This document shows positions 1-9,055 of a DNA stretch of 9,514 nucleotides, one piece after another (position 1 is the first letter of the stretch; each line of letters opens with the position of its first letter). A model generated the notes under the pieces. That model had not been told where the DNA came from, searched no databases, and worked only from the letters and a program-made list of their open reading frames with translations. A program made the position numbers and the translations under genes. Source of the stretch: an uncultured Microbacteriaceae bacterium. Its GTDB lineage: Bacteria; Actinomycetota; Actinomycetes; Actinomycetales; Microbacteriaceae. The stretch spans positions 1 to 9,514 of the forward strand of contig CAMLMQ010000110.1 in assembly GCA_946481135.1 (NCBI GenBank), read 5' to 3'.

Positions 1-2
1 AG

Positions 3-3000
3 ATCAAGGCCGAGCTCGCGGCGTCGCAGCCGTGGCAGGAGTGGCTCGACGCCGGACGCATGCGGCTCGCCGACCTGCCCGAGCGCGAGCACATCTCGCA
101 CACCCCCGCATCGGTCGTGCGCCGCCAGCGCACCTTCGGCTACACCGAGGAGGAGGTGCGCATCCTCTTGACCCCGATGGCGACCACCGGCGCCGAGCCG
201 CTCGGCGCGATGGGGTCGGACACGCCGATCGCAGTGCTCAGCCAGCGCCCGCGACTGCTGTTCGACTACTTCACGCAGCAGTTCGCCCAGGTGACGAACC
301 CGCCCCTGGACAGCATCCGCGAAGAGGTCGTGACGAGCATGAAGCTCGGTCTCGGCCCCGAGCGCAACCTGCTCGCCGCCGGTCCCGACCACGCGCGTCA
401 GGTCGTGCTCGACTTCCCGGTCATCGACAACGACGAGCTCGCCAAGATCCAGCACCTCGTGTCGCGCCGCGACGGCGAGGTCGGGGCGAAGCGCACGCGC
501 GTCATCCGCGGGCTCTACCGCATCGACGAGGGCACCGACGCGCTCGCGGCCCGGCTCGACGAGATGTGCGAGGAGGCCGACGCCGCGATCGCCGACGGCG
601 CGCAGTTCCTCGTGCTGTCCGACCGCGACTCGAACGCCGACCTGGCGCCGATCCCGTCGCTGCTCATGCTCTCCGCCGTGCACCACCACCTCATCCGGCA
701 GGAGACCCGCATGAAGGTCGGCCTCGTCGTGGAGGCCGGCGACGTGCGCGAGGTGCACCATGTCGCACTGCTCATCGGCTACGGCGCGTCGGCGGTCAAC
801 CCGTACCTCGCGATGGAGACGGCCGAGCAGCTCGTCAACTCCGGGATGATCACCGGCGTCACCCCCGAGAAGGCCGTCAAGAACCTCATCAAGGGCCTCG
901 GCAAGGGCGTGCTCAAGATCATGTCCAAGATGGGCATCTCGGTCGTGGGGTCGTACGCGGGCGCGCAGGCGTTCGAAGCGGTCGGGCTCTCGCAGGAGTT
1001 CGTCGACCGGTACTTCACGGGCACGACGAGCCTGCTCGGCGGGGTCGGCATCGACGTGATCGCGGCCGAGAACGCCGCACGTCACGCGGCCGCCTACCCC
1101 GAGGACGGCGCCCCCATCGCGCACGAGCGGCTCGCCGTCGGCGGCGAGTATCAGTGGCGCCGCGAGGGTCCGCCGCACCTGTTCAACCCCGACACGGTGT
1201 TCCGGCTGCAGCACTCGACGCGCAACCGCCGCTACGACATCTTCCGCGACTACACGCGGCTCGTCGACGAGCAGGCGGCGAACCTCATGACGTTGCGCGG
1301 CATGTTCAAGCTCCGCACCGACGAGCGCAAGCCCGTGCCGATCGACGAGGTCGAGTCGATCGAGAGCATCATCTCCCGCTTCAACACGGGGGCGATGAGC
1401 TACGGCTCCATCTCCCAGGAGGCGCACGAGACGCTCGCGATCGCGATGAACCGCATCGGCGGACGGTCGAACACGGGCGAGGGCGGCGAGGACGTCGAGC
1501 GGCTGCTCGACCCGGAGCGTCGCAGCGCGATCAAGCAGATCGCGTCGGGCCGGTTCGGTGTGACGAGCATGTACCTCACGCACGCGACCGACATCCAGAT
1601 CAAGATGGCGCAGGGCGCGAAGCCCGGCGAGGGCGGCCAGCTCATGGCTGCGAAGGTGTATCCGTGGGTCGCCCGCACGCGGCACTCGACCGCGGGCGTG
1701 GGGCTCATCTCGCCGCCGCCGCACCACGACATCTACTCGATCGAAGACCTCAAGCAGCTCATCTTCGACGCCAAGCGGGCGAACCCGTCCGCCCGGGTGC
1801 ACGTCAAGCTCGTGTCGCAGTCGGGCATCGGCGCGGTCGCCGCGGGCGTCACGAAGGCGCTCGCGGATGTCGTGCTCGTCTCGGGTCACGACGGCGGCAC
1901 GGGCGCGAGTCCGGTCAACTCGCTCAAGCACGCAGGCACGCCCTGGGAGATCGGTCTCGCCGAGACCCAGCAGACGCTCATGCTCAACGGGATGCGCGAC
2001 CGCGTCGTCGTGCAGGTCGACGGGCAGCTGAAGACCGGCCGGGATGTCATCATCTCGGCGCTGCTCGGTGCCGAGGAGTACGGGTTCGCGACTGCGCCGC
2101 TCGTCGTCTCGGGCTGCATCATGATGCGCGTCTGCCACCTCGACACGTGCCCCGTCGGGGTCGCGACGCAGAACCCCGAGCTGCGCGCACGGTTCACCGG
2201 CAAGCCGGAGTTCGTCGAGACGTTCTTCGAGTACATCGCGCAGGAGGTGCGCGAGTACCTCGCGGAGCTCGGCTTCCGCTCGCTCGACGAGGCCATCGGT
2301 CGCGCCGACCTGCTCGACGTCGACCGCGCGGTCGACCATTGGAAGGCCGAGGGTCTCGACCTGACGCCGATCCTCGTCGGCCCGTCGTTCTCCGACGACG
2401 AGCCGCGGCGCAACCGGCGCGCCCAGAACCACGAGCTCGAGGATCACTTCGACGTCGAGCTCATCCGTCGGGCCGCGCCCGCGCTCGAGCACGGCGAGCC
2501 GGTCGCGATCGAGTTGCCGGTGAAGAACACCGAGCGCGCCGTCGGCACAATGCTCGGCCACGAGGTCACGAAGCGCCACGGGGAGCACGGGCTTCCCGCG
2601 GGCACGATCGACATCTCGCTCAGCGGATCGGCCGGGCAGTCGCTCGGAGCGTTCATGCCGAACGGCATCACACTCCGTCTCGAGGGCGACTCGAACGACT
2701 ACGTCGGCAAGGGACTCTCGGGCGGCCAGATCGTGCTGCGTCCTCCCCGGTCCGCGGTCTTCCCCGCCGAGCGCAACGTCATCGCGGGCAACGTCATCGG
2801 CTACGGCGCGACGCAGGGCAGCATGTTCATCCGCGGCGTCGTGGGGGAGCGGTTCCTCGTGCGGAACTCGGGTGCCACCGCGGTGGTCGAGGGGGTGGGC
2901 GATCACGCCCTCGAATACATGACGGGCGGTCTCGCCGTCATCCTCGGCGGCACGGGACGCAATCTCGGGGCGGGGATGTCGGGCGGCACCGCGTACGTGT

Positions 3001-3304
3001 ACGAGCTGCGGCGCGAGCGGGTCAACCGCGACGCCCTCGCGAGCGGCGAGCTCGAACTGCTGCCGCTGGAGAGCGCCGACGTCGAGATCCTCACCGACCT
3101 GCTGCAGCGGCACGCCGCCGAGACCGAGTCGACGGTGGCCGCGCGCATGCTCGACGACATCGACGCGACGATGGCCGCGTTCGTGAAGGTGCTGCCGCGC
3201 GACTACGCCGCGGTGCTCAAGACCCGCCAGGCGGCGCTCGACGAGGGTCTCGACCCCGACGGCGACGTCGTGTGGTCACGGATCATGGAAGTGACGGGAC
3301 GCTG

Positions 3305-3305
<1 letters not shown>
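3..3305 (+). CDS. gltB: Glutamate synthase (GOGAT) large subunit, 5'-truncated by window edge
   Basis: Large subunit of NADPH-dependent glutamate synthase, a cytoplasmic iron-sulfur flavoenzyme making two glutamates from 2-oxoglutarate and glutamine. About 1100 C-terminal residues are visible; family members run about 1500, so the N-terminal glutaminase domain with its catalytic Cys lies upstream of the window. Visible residues, numbered from base 3: central domain about 50-350 ([19 protein letters not shown] motif); FMN-binding synthase domain from about 455 ([12 protein letters not shown] at 460, [11 protein letters not shown] at 627-637); 3Fe-4S cysteines C705, C711 and C716 in CX5CX4C spacing; C-terminal GXGXG beta-helix domain about 867-1000. 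The true start is not in the window; the ATG at 60 is internal. The stop overlaps the gltD ATG by one base, so the subunits are probably translationally coupled. No frameshift or missing key residue is seen. Family identification is very secure. Confidence 0.97.
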
Positions 3306-4762
<1,457 letters not shown>

Positions 4763-4818
4763 CCTCGGTCCCGCAGTCCTTCACCCACCGCCACCACCAG
4801 AAGGAACACCGCCACCCC

Positions 4819-6276
4819 ATGAGAAGAGCCAAGATCGTCGCGACCCTCGGGCCCGCGACATCCAGTTACGAGTCGCTCCGCGCGATCATCGAGGCGGGCG
4901 TCAACGTCGCCCGCATGAACCTCAGCCACGGCACCTACGAGGTGCACAACGAGGTCTACGCGAACGTGCGGAAGGCGGCCGAGGATCTCGGCGCCCCCGT
5001 CGCGGTGCTCGTCGACCTGCAGGGCCCGAAGATCCGTCTCGGCAAGTTCGCCGACGGTCCGCACCACCTCGAGGTCGGGGACGTCTTCACGATCACGACC
5101 GAGGATGTCGTCGGCACCAAGGAGCTGTGCGGCACGACCTTCAAGGGGCTGCCGCAGGACGTCGCGCCGGGCGACTTCCTGCTCATCGACGACGGCAAGG
5201 TCAAGGTGAAGGTGCTCGACACCGACGGGGTGCGCGTGCGCACCGAGGTCGTCGTCGCCGGCGCGGTGTCCAACAACAAGGGCATCAACCTGCCCGGCGT
5301 GGCCGTCAACGTGCCCGCCCTCTCCGAGAAGGACGAGGACGACCTGCGCTGGGGGCTGAAGCTCGGCGCCGACTACATCGCGCTGTCGTTCGTGCGCAAC
5401 GCCGCCGACGTGCAGCGCGTGCACGAGATCATGGCCGAGGAGGGGCGCCGCGTGCCCGTCATCGCCAAGATCGAGAAGCCCCAGGCCGTCGAGAACCTCG
5501 AGGAGATCATCGACGCGTTCGACGGCATCATGGTCGCCCGCGGCGACCTCGCCGTCGAGCTGCCGCTCGAGGCGGTGCCGATCGTGCAGAAGCGCACGAT
5601 CGAGCTGTGCCGCCGGATGGCGAAGCCCGTCATCGTCGCGACGCAGATGCTCGAGTCGATGACCGACAACCCCGTGCCGACACGCGCCGAAGCCTCCGAT
5701 GTCGCGAACGCCGTGCTCGACGGCGCCGACGCGGTCATGCTCTCCGGGGAGACGAGCGTCGGCAAGTATCCGGTCGTCACCGTGCAGACGATGGCCCGCA
5801 TCGTCGCGTCGACCGAGGACCACGGGCTGGAGCGCATCCCGCCGCTCGGCACCAAGCCGCGCACGCAGGGCGGCGCGATCACCCTCGCCGCGGCGGAGGT
5901 CGCCGACTTCGTCGACGCGAAGTACGTGTGCGTCTTCACGGAGTCGGGCGACTCGGCGCGACGCATGTCGCGACTGCGGTTCCGCATCCCGATGAAGGCG
6001 TTCACCCCCGACGAGGCCATCCGCCGCCGGATGAACCTCACGTGGGGCATCGAGTCGTTCCTCGTCGAGCGCGTCGACCACACCGACGCGATGTACAAGC
6101 AGGTCGACGAGATCCTGCTCGAGAAGGAGCTCGCCGAAGAGGGCGACAAGGTCGTCGTGATCTCCGGATCGCCCCCCGGGGTCCCCGGCTCGACGAACGA
6201 CATGCGGGTGCACGTCATCGGCACCGCGATCAAGCCGAAGCGTCCGGTCTGGGTCTCGGGGAAGCACGCTGACTGA
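4819..6276 (+). CDS. pyk: Pyruvate kinase
   Basis: Converts phosphoenolpyruvate and ADP to pyruvate and ATP, the last step of glycolysis, in the cytoplasm. 485 residues, near the usual 470-480. ARMNLSHG (31-38) holds the substrate-binding Arg32. The B domain spans about 70-165. The active-site signature VPVIAKIEKPQAV (212-224) contains the catalytic Lys217. MVARGDLAVELP (238-249) carries the metal/substrate acidic residues, and ATQMLESM is at 274-281. The C-terminal allosteric domain covers about 350-470 with a SGSPPGVPGSTN loop at 449-460, in the region that binds sugar-phosphate effectors in other kinases. No extra PEP-utiliser domain is attached. The ATG at 4819 begins directly with the conserved MRRAKIVATLGPA; AGAAGGAA at 4799-4806 is the likely ribosome binding site, with long (12-base) spacing. 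It lies 56 bases after gltD, in a gap with no visible terminator or clear promoter, so read-through from gltBD is plausible. Confidence 0.97.
   Translation: MRRAKIVATLGPATSSYESLRAIIEAGVNVARMNLSHGTYEVHNEVYANVRKAAEDLGAPVAVLVDLQGPKIRLGKFADGPHHLEVGDVFTITTEDVVGTKELCGTTFKGLPQDVAPGDFLLIDDGKVKVKVLDTDGVRVRTEVVVAGAVSNNKGINLPGVAVNVPALSEKDEDDLRWGLKLGADYIALSFVRNAADVQRVHEIMAEEGRRVPVIAKIEKPQAVENLEEIIDAFDGIMVARGDLAVELPLEAVPIVQKRTIELCRRMAKPVIVATQMLESMTDNPVPTRAEASDVANAVLDGADAVMLSGETSVGKYPVVTVQTMARIVASTEDHGLERIPPLGTKPRTQGGAITLAAAEVADFVDAKYVCVFTESGDSARRMSRLRFRIPMKAFTPDEAIRRRMNLTWGIESFLVERVDHTDAMYKQVDEILLEKELAEEGDKVVVISGSPPGVPGSTNDMRVHVIGTAIKPKRPVWVSGKHAD
6258..6271 (+). promoter_or_regulatory. Ribosome binding site and CTG start of the DUF1653 gene
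   Basis: GGGGAAG at 6258-6264 precedes CTG at 6269-6271 within the last codons of pyk. It decides the start of the small downstream gene because no standard start codon exists in that frame. Seen in the sequence; its function is inferred from position. Confidence 0.5.
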
Positions 6277-6478
6277 CCCCGCGCCCGGCCGCTACCGCCA
6301 CATCAAGGGTGCCGTCTACGTCGTCGTCGGCACGGCGACGCACAGCGAGACCGAGGAGCCGTTCGTCGTCTACCACCGGGAGGGCGACGAACGGCTCTGG
6401 GTGCGCCCGGCGTCGATGTGGTCGGAGACGGTCGAACGCGAAGGCCGGACAGGTCCGCGCTTCGGGGCGCTCGACTGA
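6269..6478 (+). CDS. DUF1653 small protein, probable CTG start overlapping pyk stop
   Basis: A 69-residue protein matching my recollection of the DUF1653 family. It has GRYRHIKG (7-14), THSETEEPFVVY (24-35), LWVRPASMW (43-51) and a C-terminal PRF (63-65). Members are small, mostly single-domain proteins of unknown function. No ATG, GTG or TTG lies in frame between base 6182 and the start of the domain, and the next GTG, at W-V-R, is inside it. The only sensible start is CTG at 6269, which overlaps the last 8 bases of pyk. GGGGAAG at 6258-6264 sits 4 bases upstream and would serve as ribosome binding site, giving an N-terminus of M-T-D-P-A-P. Translational coupling to pyk is therefore likely. 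It ends 18 bases from the convergent DUF2255 stop. The family call is good; the start codon is an inference. Confidence 0.85.
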   Translation: MTDPAPGRYRHIKGAVYVVVGTATHSETEEPFVVYHREGDERLWVRPASMWSETVEREGRTGPRFGALD

Positions 6479-6496
6479 CGCGTCGGACCCTGCCGT

Positions 6497-6928
6497 TCAG
6501 GCGGGGGTGACCCGGAGGGTGCCGGCGCGAGCCGGGGCCGTGACGACACTGTCGACCACGGGGGACGCGGCGTACTTCGTGCGGAATGCGGCGTCGACCC
6601 GGTCGAGTTCGGTCGCGTCGTCGACGGGCTGGACGGCGACGCCGAGGCGGGGGTCGCCGAGCGCCGCGACCGGATCCCGCTCGGCACGACGCCCGTCGGT
6701 GAGCGTGAAACCGACGGGGCGTCCCGAACGGGCGCGCAGCAGCCACGACGTGCGCGGACCGTACGCGGGACGCACGTACGGCACCCCGTCGACGGCCACC
6801 GCCCAGATCGGCGTCGCGATCTCCTCGCCGGAGGGCCGGGTCGTGACGATCGCGACCGTGTCGGTCGAGGCCAGGTGGTCGGCGAGTCGCACGAAGTCGG
6901 TCACCCTCGAGGCAACGCGCAAGCGCAT
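6497..6928 (-). CDS. DUF2255 family protein (split-barrel-like), function unknown
   Basis: A 143-residue protein on the minus strand. The core pattern TTRPSGEE (29-36), TPIWAVAVDG (39-48), YVR (51-53) and Trp62, followed by FRTKYAASPVVDSVVT (115-130) and ARAGTLRVTP (133-142), resembles DUF2255 proteins. These look like small relatives of FMN-binding split-barrel proteins such as the pyridoxamine-phosphate oxidase-like and nitroreductase-like groups. No signal peptide or membrane segment is seen, so it is probably cytoplasmic. No catalytic role is assigned. The ATG at 6928 is preceded by GGGA about 8 bases upstream; GTG at 6904 (V-T-D-F) is an alternative start that would remove eight weakly conserved residues. 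It is convergent with the pyk/DUF1653 pair and divergent from the dehydrogenase gene, so it is transcribed alone. Family assignment is from memory of the pattern and moderately sure. Confidence 0.8.
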   Translation of the reverse strand: MRLRVASRVTDFVRLADHLASTDTVAIVTTRPSGEEIATPIWAVAVDGVPYVRPAYGPRTSWLLRARSGRPVGFTLTDGRRAERDPVAALGDPRLGVAVQPVDDATELDRVDAAFRTKYAASPVVDSVVTAPARAGTLRVTPA

Positions 6929-6970
6929 CCGGCGATTCCCGTCAAGTCCCTCGGGATCGGCGGCGGGCTC

Positions 6971-6988
6971 GGGGAGGCTGTCCCGGTG
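6971..6988 (+). promoter_or_regulatory. Ribosome binding site fixing the GTG start of the dehydrogenase
   Basis: GGGGAGG at 6971-6977 is a near-perfect Shine-Dalgarno sequence 8 bases before GTG at 6986. It favours this GTG over the in-frame ATG at 6875, which would place 37 non-family residues ahead of the Rossmann fold and overlap the divergent DUF2255 gene. Confidence 0.75.
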
Positions 6989-7792
6989 ACCTCCGCGACG
7001 TTCGACCCCCGCACCGCGATCGTGACCGCCTCGGACTCCGGGATCGGGCGCGAGACCGCGCTCGCCCTGGCCGAAGCCGGGTTGGATGTCGGGATCACCT
7101 GGCATTCCGACGAGGAGGGCGCCCGGGGCACCGCCGCCCAGGTCGAGGCACTCGGGCGCCGCGCCGTCGTGACGCGGCTGGATGTCTCCGACCTCGAGCG
7201 ATGCGGCGACGTCGTCGACGCGCTCGCGGAGGAGCTCGGCGGCGTCGACGTCTTCGTGAACAACGCCGGGATGGGCGGCAACCAGCCCTTCCTCGACGCC
7301 GACCTCGACACCTGGCGCACGACGCTGGCGACCGACCTCGACGGCGCCTTCGTGGTCATGCAGCGGGCCGCGCGCCGGATGGTCGCCGCGGGACGGGGCG
7401 GCCGTATCATCGCCATCACGAGCGTGCACGAGCACCAGCCGCGCGTGGGCTCGGCGGCGTACGACGCCGCGAAACACGGACTCGGAGGACTGCTGACGAC
7501 CATGGCCCTCGAACTCGGCGAGCACGGCATCACCGTCAACGCGGTCGCGCCGGGGGAGATCGCGACCCCGATGAACGACATGGAGGCCGAGGATGCGCGC
7601 GCGACGCACCGTCCCGGCATCCCGCTCGGTCGCCCCGGGGAACCGCGCGAGATCGCCGACGTCGTGGCGTTCCTCGCCTCGCCCGCGGCGTCGTACGTGA
7701 CCGGCGCCTCGTGGCCGGTCGACGGGGGGATGCTGCAGATGGGGCCGCAGGCCGGATCGCACCTCTCCGACGACGAGTGGCGTCGACTCTGA
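6986..7792 (+). CDS. Short-chain dehydrogenase/reductase, YohF-like
   Basis: NAD(P)-dependent oxidoreductase of the classical SDR family, 268 residues, cytoplasmic. The cofactor motif is TASDSGIG (14-21), with Ala where most SDRs have the first Gly of TGxxxGxG. NNAG is at 92-95 and the catalytic set is Ser146, Tyr159 and Lys163 (YDAAK). The stretches DVGITWHSDEEGA (34-46) and IAITSVHEHQP (142-152) closely resemble, from memory, E. coli YohF, which has been described as an acetoin-type (diacetyl reductase) dehydrogenase; the substrate here is not certain. The C-terminus, PVDGGML then a tail ending DDEWRRL, runs slightly past the usual 250 residues. GTG start with a strong ribosome binding site. 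The stop overlaps the AI-2E gene ATG by one base (TGATG), so the two are probably one transcript. Divergent from DUF2255 across 57 bases in which no clear promoter is seen. Confidence 0.93.
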   Translation: MTSATFDPRTAIVTASDSGIGRETALALAEAGLDVGITWHSDEEGARGTAAQVEALGRRAVVTRLDVSDLERCGDVVDALAEELGGVDVFVNNAGMGGNQPFLDADLDTWRTTLATDLDGAFVVMQRAARRMVAAGRGGRIIAITSVHEHQPRVGSAAYDAAKHGLGGLLTTMALELGEHGITVNAVAPGEIATPMNDMEAEDARATHRPGIPLGRPGEPREIADVVAFLASPAASYVTGASWPVDGGMLQMGPQAGSHLSDDEWRRL

Positions 7793-8931
7793 TGGGCCTC
7801 TTCCGCCGCGAACCCGACCCGTCGCCCCTCGACCGTCCCCCGTGGAGCCTGTGGGCCGACGCCTTCGGACGCCTCGCGATCCGGGCGCTCCAGATCATCC
7901 TCGTCGTCGCCGTTCTCGTCGGGATCGTCCTCGTCCTGCGCGAGGTGACGCTCGTCGCCATCCCGCTCATGCTCGCGCTCATCATCGCGTGCGCCTTCGC
8001 CCCTGCGATGGACTGGATGCGCCGGCGCGGGGTGCCTGCGACGCTCGCGACGGTGATCACGTTGCTCGTCGTGCTCACCGTGCTCGGACTCATCGGCTGG
8101 CTCATCTTCGTGGCCGTGCGGAGCCAGTGGGACGAGCTCTCCGAGAGTGCCCGCGACGGGTTCGAGGCCGTCGCGACCTGGGCGCAGCAGCTGTCGATCT
8201 TCCCCGACCCCGAGGAGCTGCAGTCGCTCATCGACCAGGTGGTCGACTTCCTCACGAGCGCCCAGTTCGGGTCGGGGGCGCTCGCGGGCGTCGGCGCCGT
8301 CGGCAGCTTCCTCGCGGGGGTCGTGCTCTTCGTCACGATCCTGTTCTTCTTCCTCAAGGACGGCCCGCGCATGTGGGAGTTCATGCTGCGCCCGTTCCGC
8401 GGTGAGAACTACCGTCGCGCGCAGCGTGTCGGCGAGAAGACCGTCGTCGTGTTCGGGTCCTACGTGCGCGGCACCGCGGCGGTCGCGCTCGTCGACGCCG
8501 TCGGCATCCTCATCGGGCTGCTCATCGTGCAGGTGCCGCTCGCGGTCCCGCTCGCGGTGCTCGTGTTCGTGTTCGCGTTCGTGCCGATCGTGGGCGCGGT
8601 CGTCGCGGGCGCGCTCGCCGCGCTCGTCGCCCTCGTGACCCTCGGCTGGGTGGAGGCGCTCATCGTCGTCGGCATCGTCGTGCTCGTGAACCAGCTGGAG
8701 GGCAACTTCCTGCAGCCCGTGCTCATGGGTCGCTCGATGAAGCTCCACGCGTTCGTCGTGCTCGTCGCCCTCGCCGTCGGCGCGGGGGTCGGCGGCATCC
8801 TCGGGGCGATCCTCGCGGTGCCGATCACCGCCGCCGTCTGGGGCGCCGTGCAGGTGTGGGACCCGCCCGGGATCCCGGCGACGTGGGCGCGACCGAAGGC
8901 GCGGCCGAACGCGGGTGAGGGTGCCGGATGA
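7792..8931 (+). CDS. AI-2E family membrane transporter
   Basis: Polytopic inner-membrane protein of the AI-2E/UPF0118 permease family (Pfam PF01594 type), 379 residues. Members include the autoinducer-2 exporter TqsA and Na+/H+ antiporters, so the substrate cannot be assigned from sequence. Hydrophobic segments lie at about 30-50, 53-71, 84-109, 164-188, 226-246, 248-277, 279-300 and 319-352. A soluble amphipathic stretch (about 111-160) sits between the third and fourth, as is usual. FFFLKDGPRMW (185-195) and QLEGNFLQPVLMGRSMKLHA (301-320) are family landmarks. The N-terminus (MGLFRREPDPSP) is charged and cytoplasmic; the tail after 355 is Pro/Ala-rich. The start overlaps the dehydrogenase stop with no good ribosome binding site of its own, so coupling is likely. 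The Gly-Ala-Gly-stop codons overlap the 3' end of the convergent tRNA-Leu by 10 bases. Confidence 0.93.
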   Translation: MGLFRREPDPSPLDRPPWSLWADAFGRLAIRALQIILVVAVLVGIVLVLREVTLVAIPLMLALIIACAFAPAMDWMRRRGVPATLATVITLLVVLTVLGLIGWLIFVAVRSQWDELSESARDGFEAVATWAQQLSIFPDPEELQSLIDQVVDFLTSAQFGSGALAGVGAVGSFLAGVVLFVTILFFFLKDGPRMWEFMLRPFRGENYRRAQRVGEKTVVVFGSYVRGTAAVALVDAVGILIGLLIVQVPLAVPLAVLVFVFAFVPIVGAVVAGALAALVALVTLGWVEALIVVGIVVLVNQLEGNFLQPVLMGRSMKLHAFVVLVALAVGAGVGGILGAILAVPITAAVWGAVQVWDPPGIPATWARPKARPNAGEGAG

Positions 8932-9004
8932 GGGGGTCGAACCCTCACGCCCTTTCGGGCAACCGATTTTGAGTCGGTCGCGTCTGCCATTCCGCCAATC
9001 CGGC
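8922..9004 (-). tRNA. tRNA-Leu, anticodon CAA
   Basis: An 83-base class II tRNA on the minus strand. The acceptor stem GCCGGAT pairs perfectly with ATCCGGC, followed by discriminator A, as expected for leucine tRNAs. The D arm begins TGGCGGAATGGCAGACGC. The anticodon stem ACCGA/TCGGT closes the loop CTCAAAA, giving anticodon CAA, which reads UUG. The long variable arm is built on GCCCGAAAGGGC, and the T arm is GAGGG-TTCGACC-CCCTC. CCA is not encoded: bases after the discriminator read CCC. The gene is convergent with the AI-2E gene and shares 10 bases with its 3' end. UUG is rare in this GC-rich sequence, so this should be a minor tRNA. No intron or mismatch in the stems is visible. Confidence 0.97.
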
Positions 9005-9033
9005 ATGCGGCGCGCGGGAGCGCTGCGATCCTC

Positions 9034-9044
9034 AACGTACCGTA
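9034..9044 (-). promoter_or_regulatory. Candidate -10 element(s) for tRNA-Leu
   Basis: Read on the minus strand, TACGGT (9044-9039) and TACGTT (9039-9034) each fit TANNNT and would start transcription about 20-30 bases before the mature tRNA 5' end at 9004. Neither has a good -35 at 17 bases upstream. Some promoter must lie in this 50-base gap or just inside the response regulator gene; which hexamer is used is a guess. Confidence 0.3.
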
Positions 9045-9055
9045 GGCTCGACACG
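9043..9055 (+). promoter_or_regulatory. -10 element and probable leaderless start of the response regulator
   Basis: TAGGCT at 9043-9048 fits the actinobacterial TANNNT -10 pattern. It ends 6 bases before the GTG at 9055, which is where transcription would begin. No Shine-Dalgarno sequence precedes the GTG, and no clear -35 is seen. Together this indicates a leaderless mRNA starting at or within a base of the start codon. Confidence 0.6.

Noticed and set aside
32..3304. The gltD reading frame stays open for 3.3 kb upstream, looking like one 1576-residue protein
   Set aside because: The upstream part is an Arg/Ala/His-rich shadow of gltB with no family resemblance; the gltB frame has all its cofactor motifs intact and gltD starts at the TGATG overlap.
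6940..6945. TTGACG on the minus strand as a -35 box for the DUF2255 gene
   Set aside because: No -10-like hexamer lies 16-18 bases downstream, and that position would be inside the coding region from ATG 6928.
6875..6985. Upstream ATG at 6875 as the dehydrogenase start
   Set aside because: It would add 37 residues with no SDR similarity, overlap the divergent DUF2255 gene, and ignore the strong GGGGAGG before GTG 6986.
8949..8970. GCCC-TTTC-GGGC hairpin followed by a TTTT run, resembling a Rho-independent terminator for the AI-2E gene
   Set aside because: The hairpin is the variable arm and the T-run the anticodon loop of the minus-strand tRNA-Leu; the Ts are also 6 bases away from the stem. 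It might still affect the read-through RNA, but it is explained by the tRNA.
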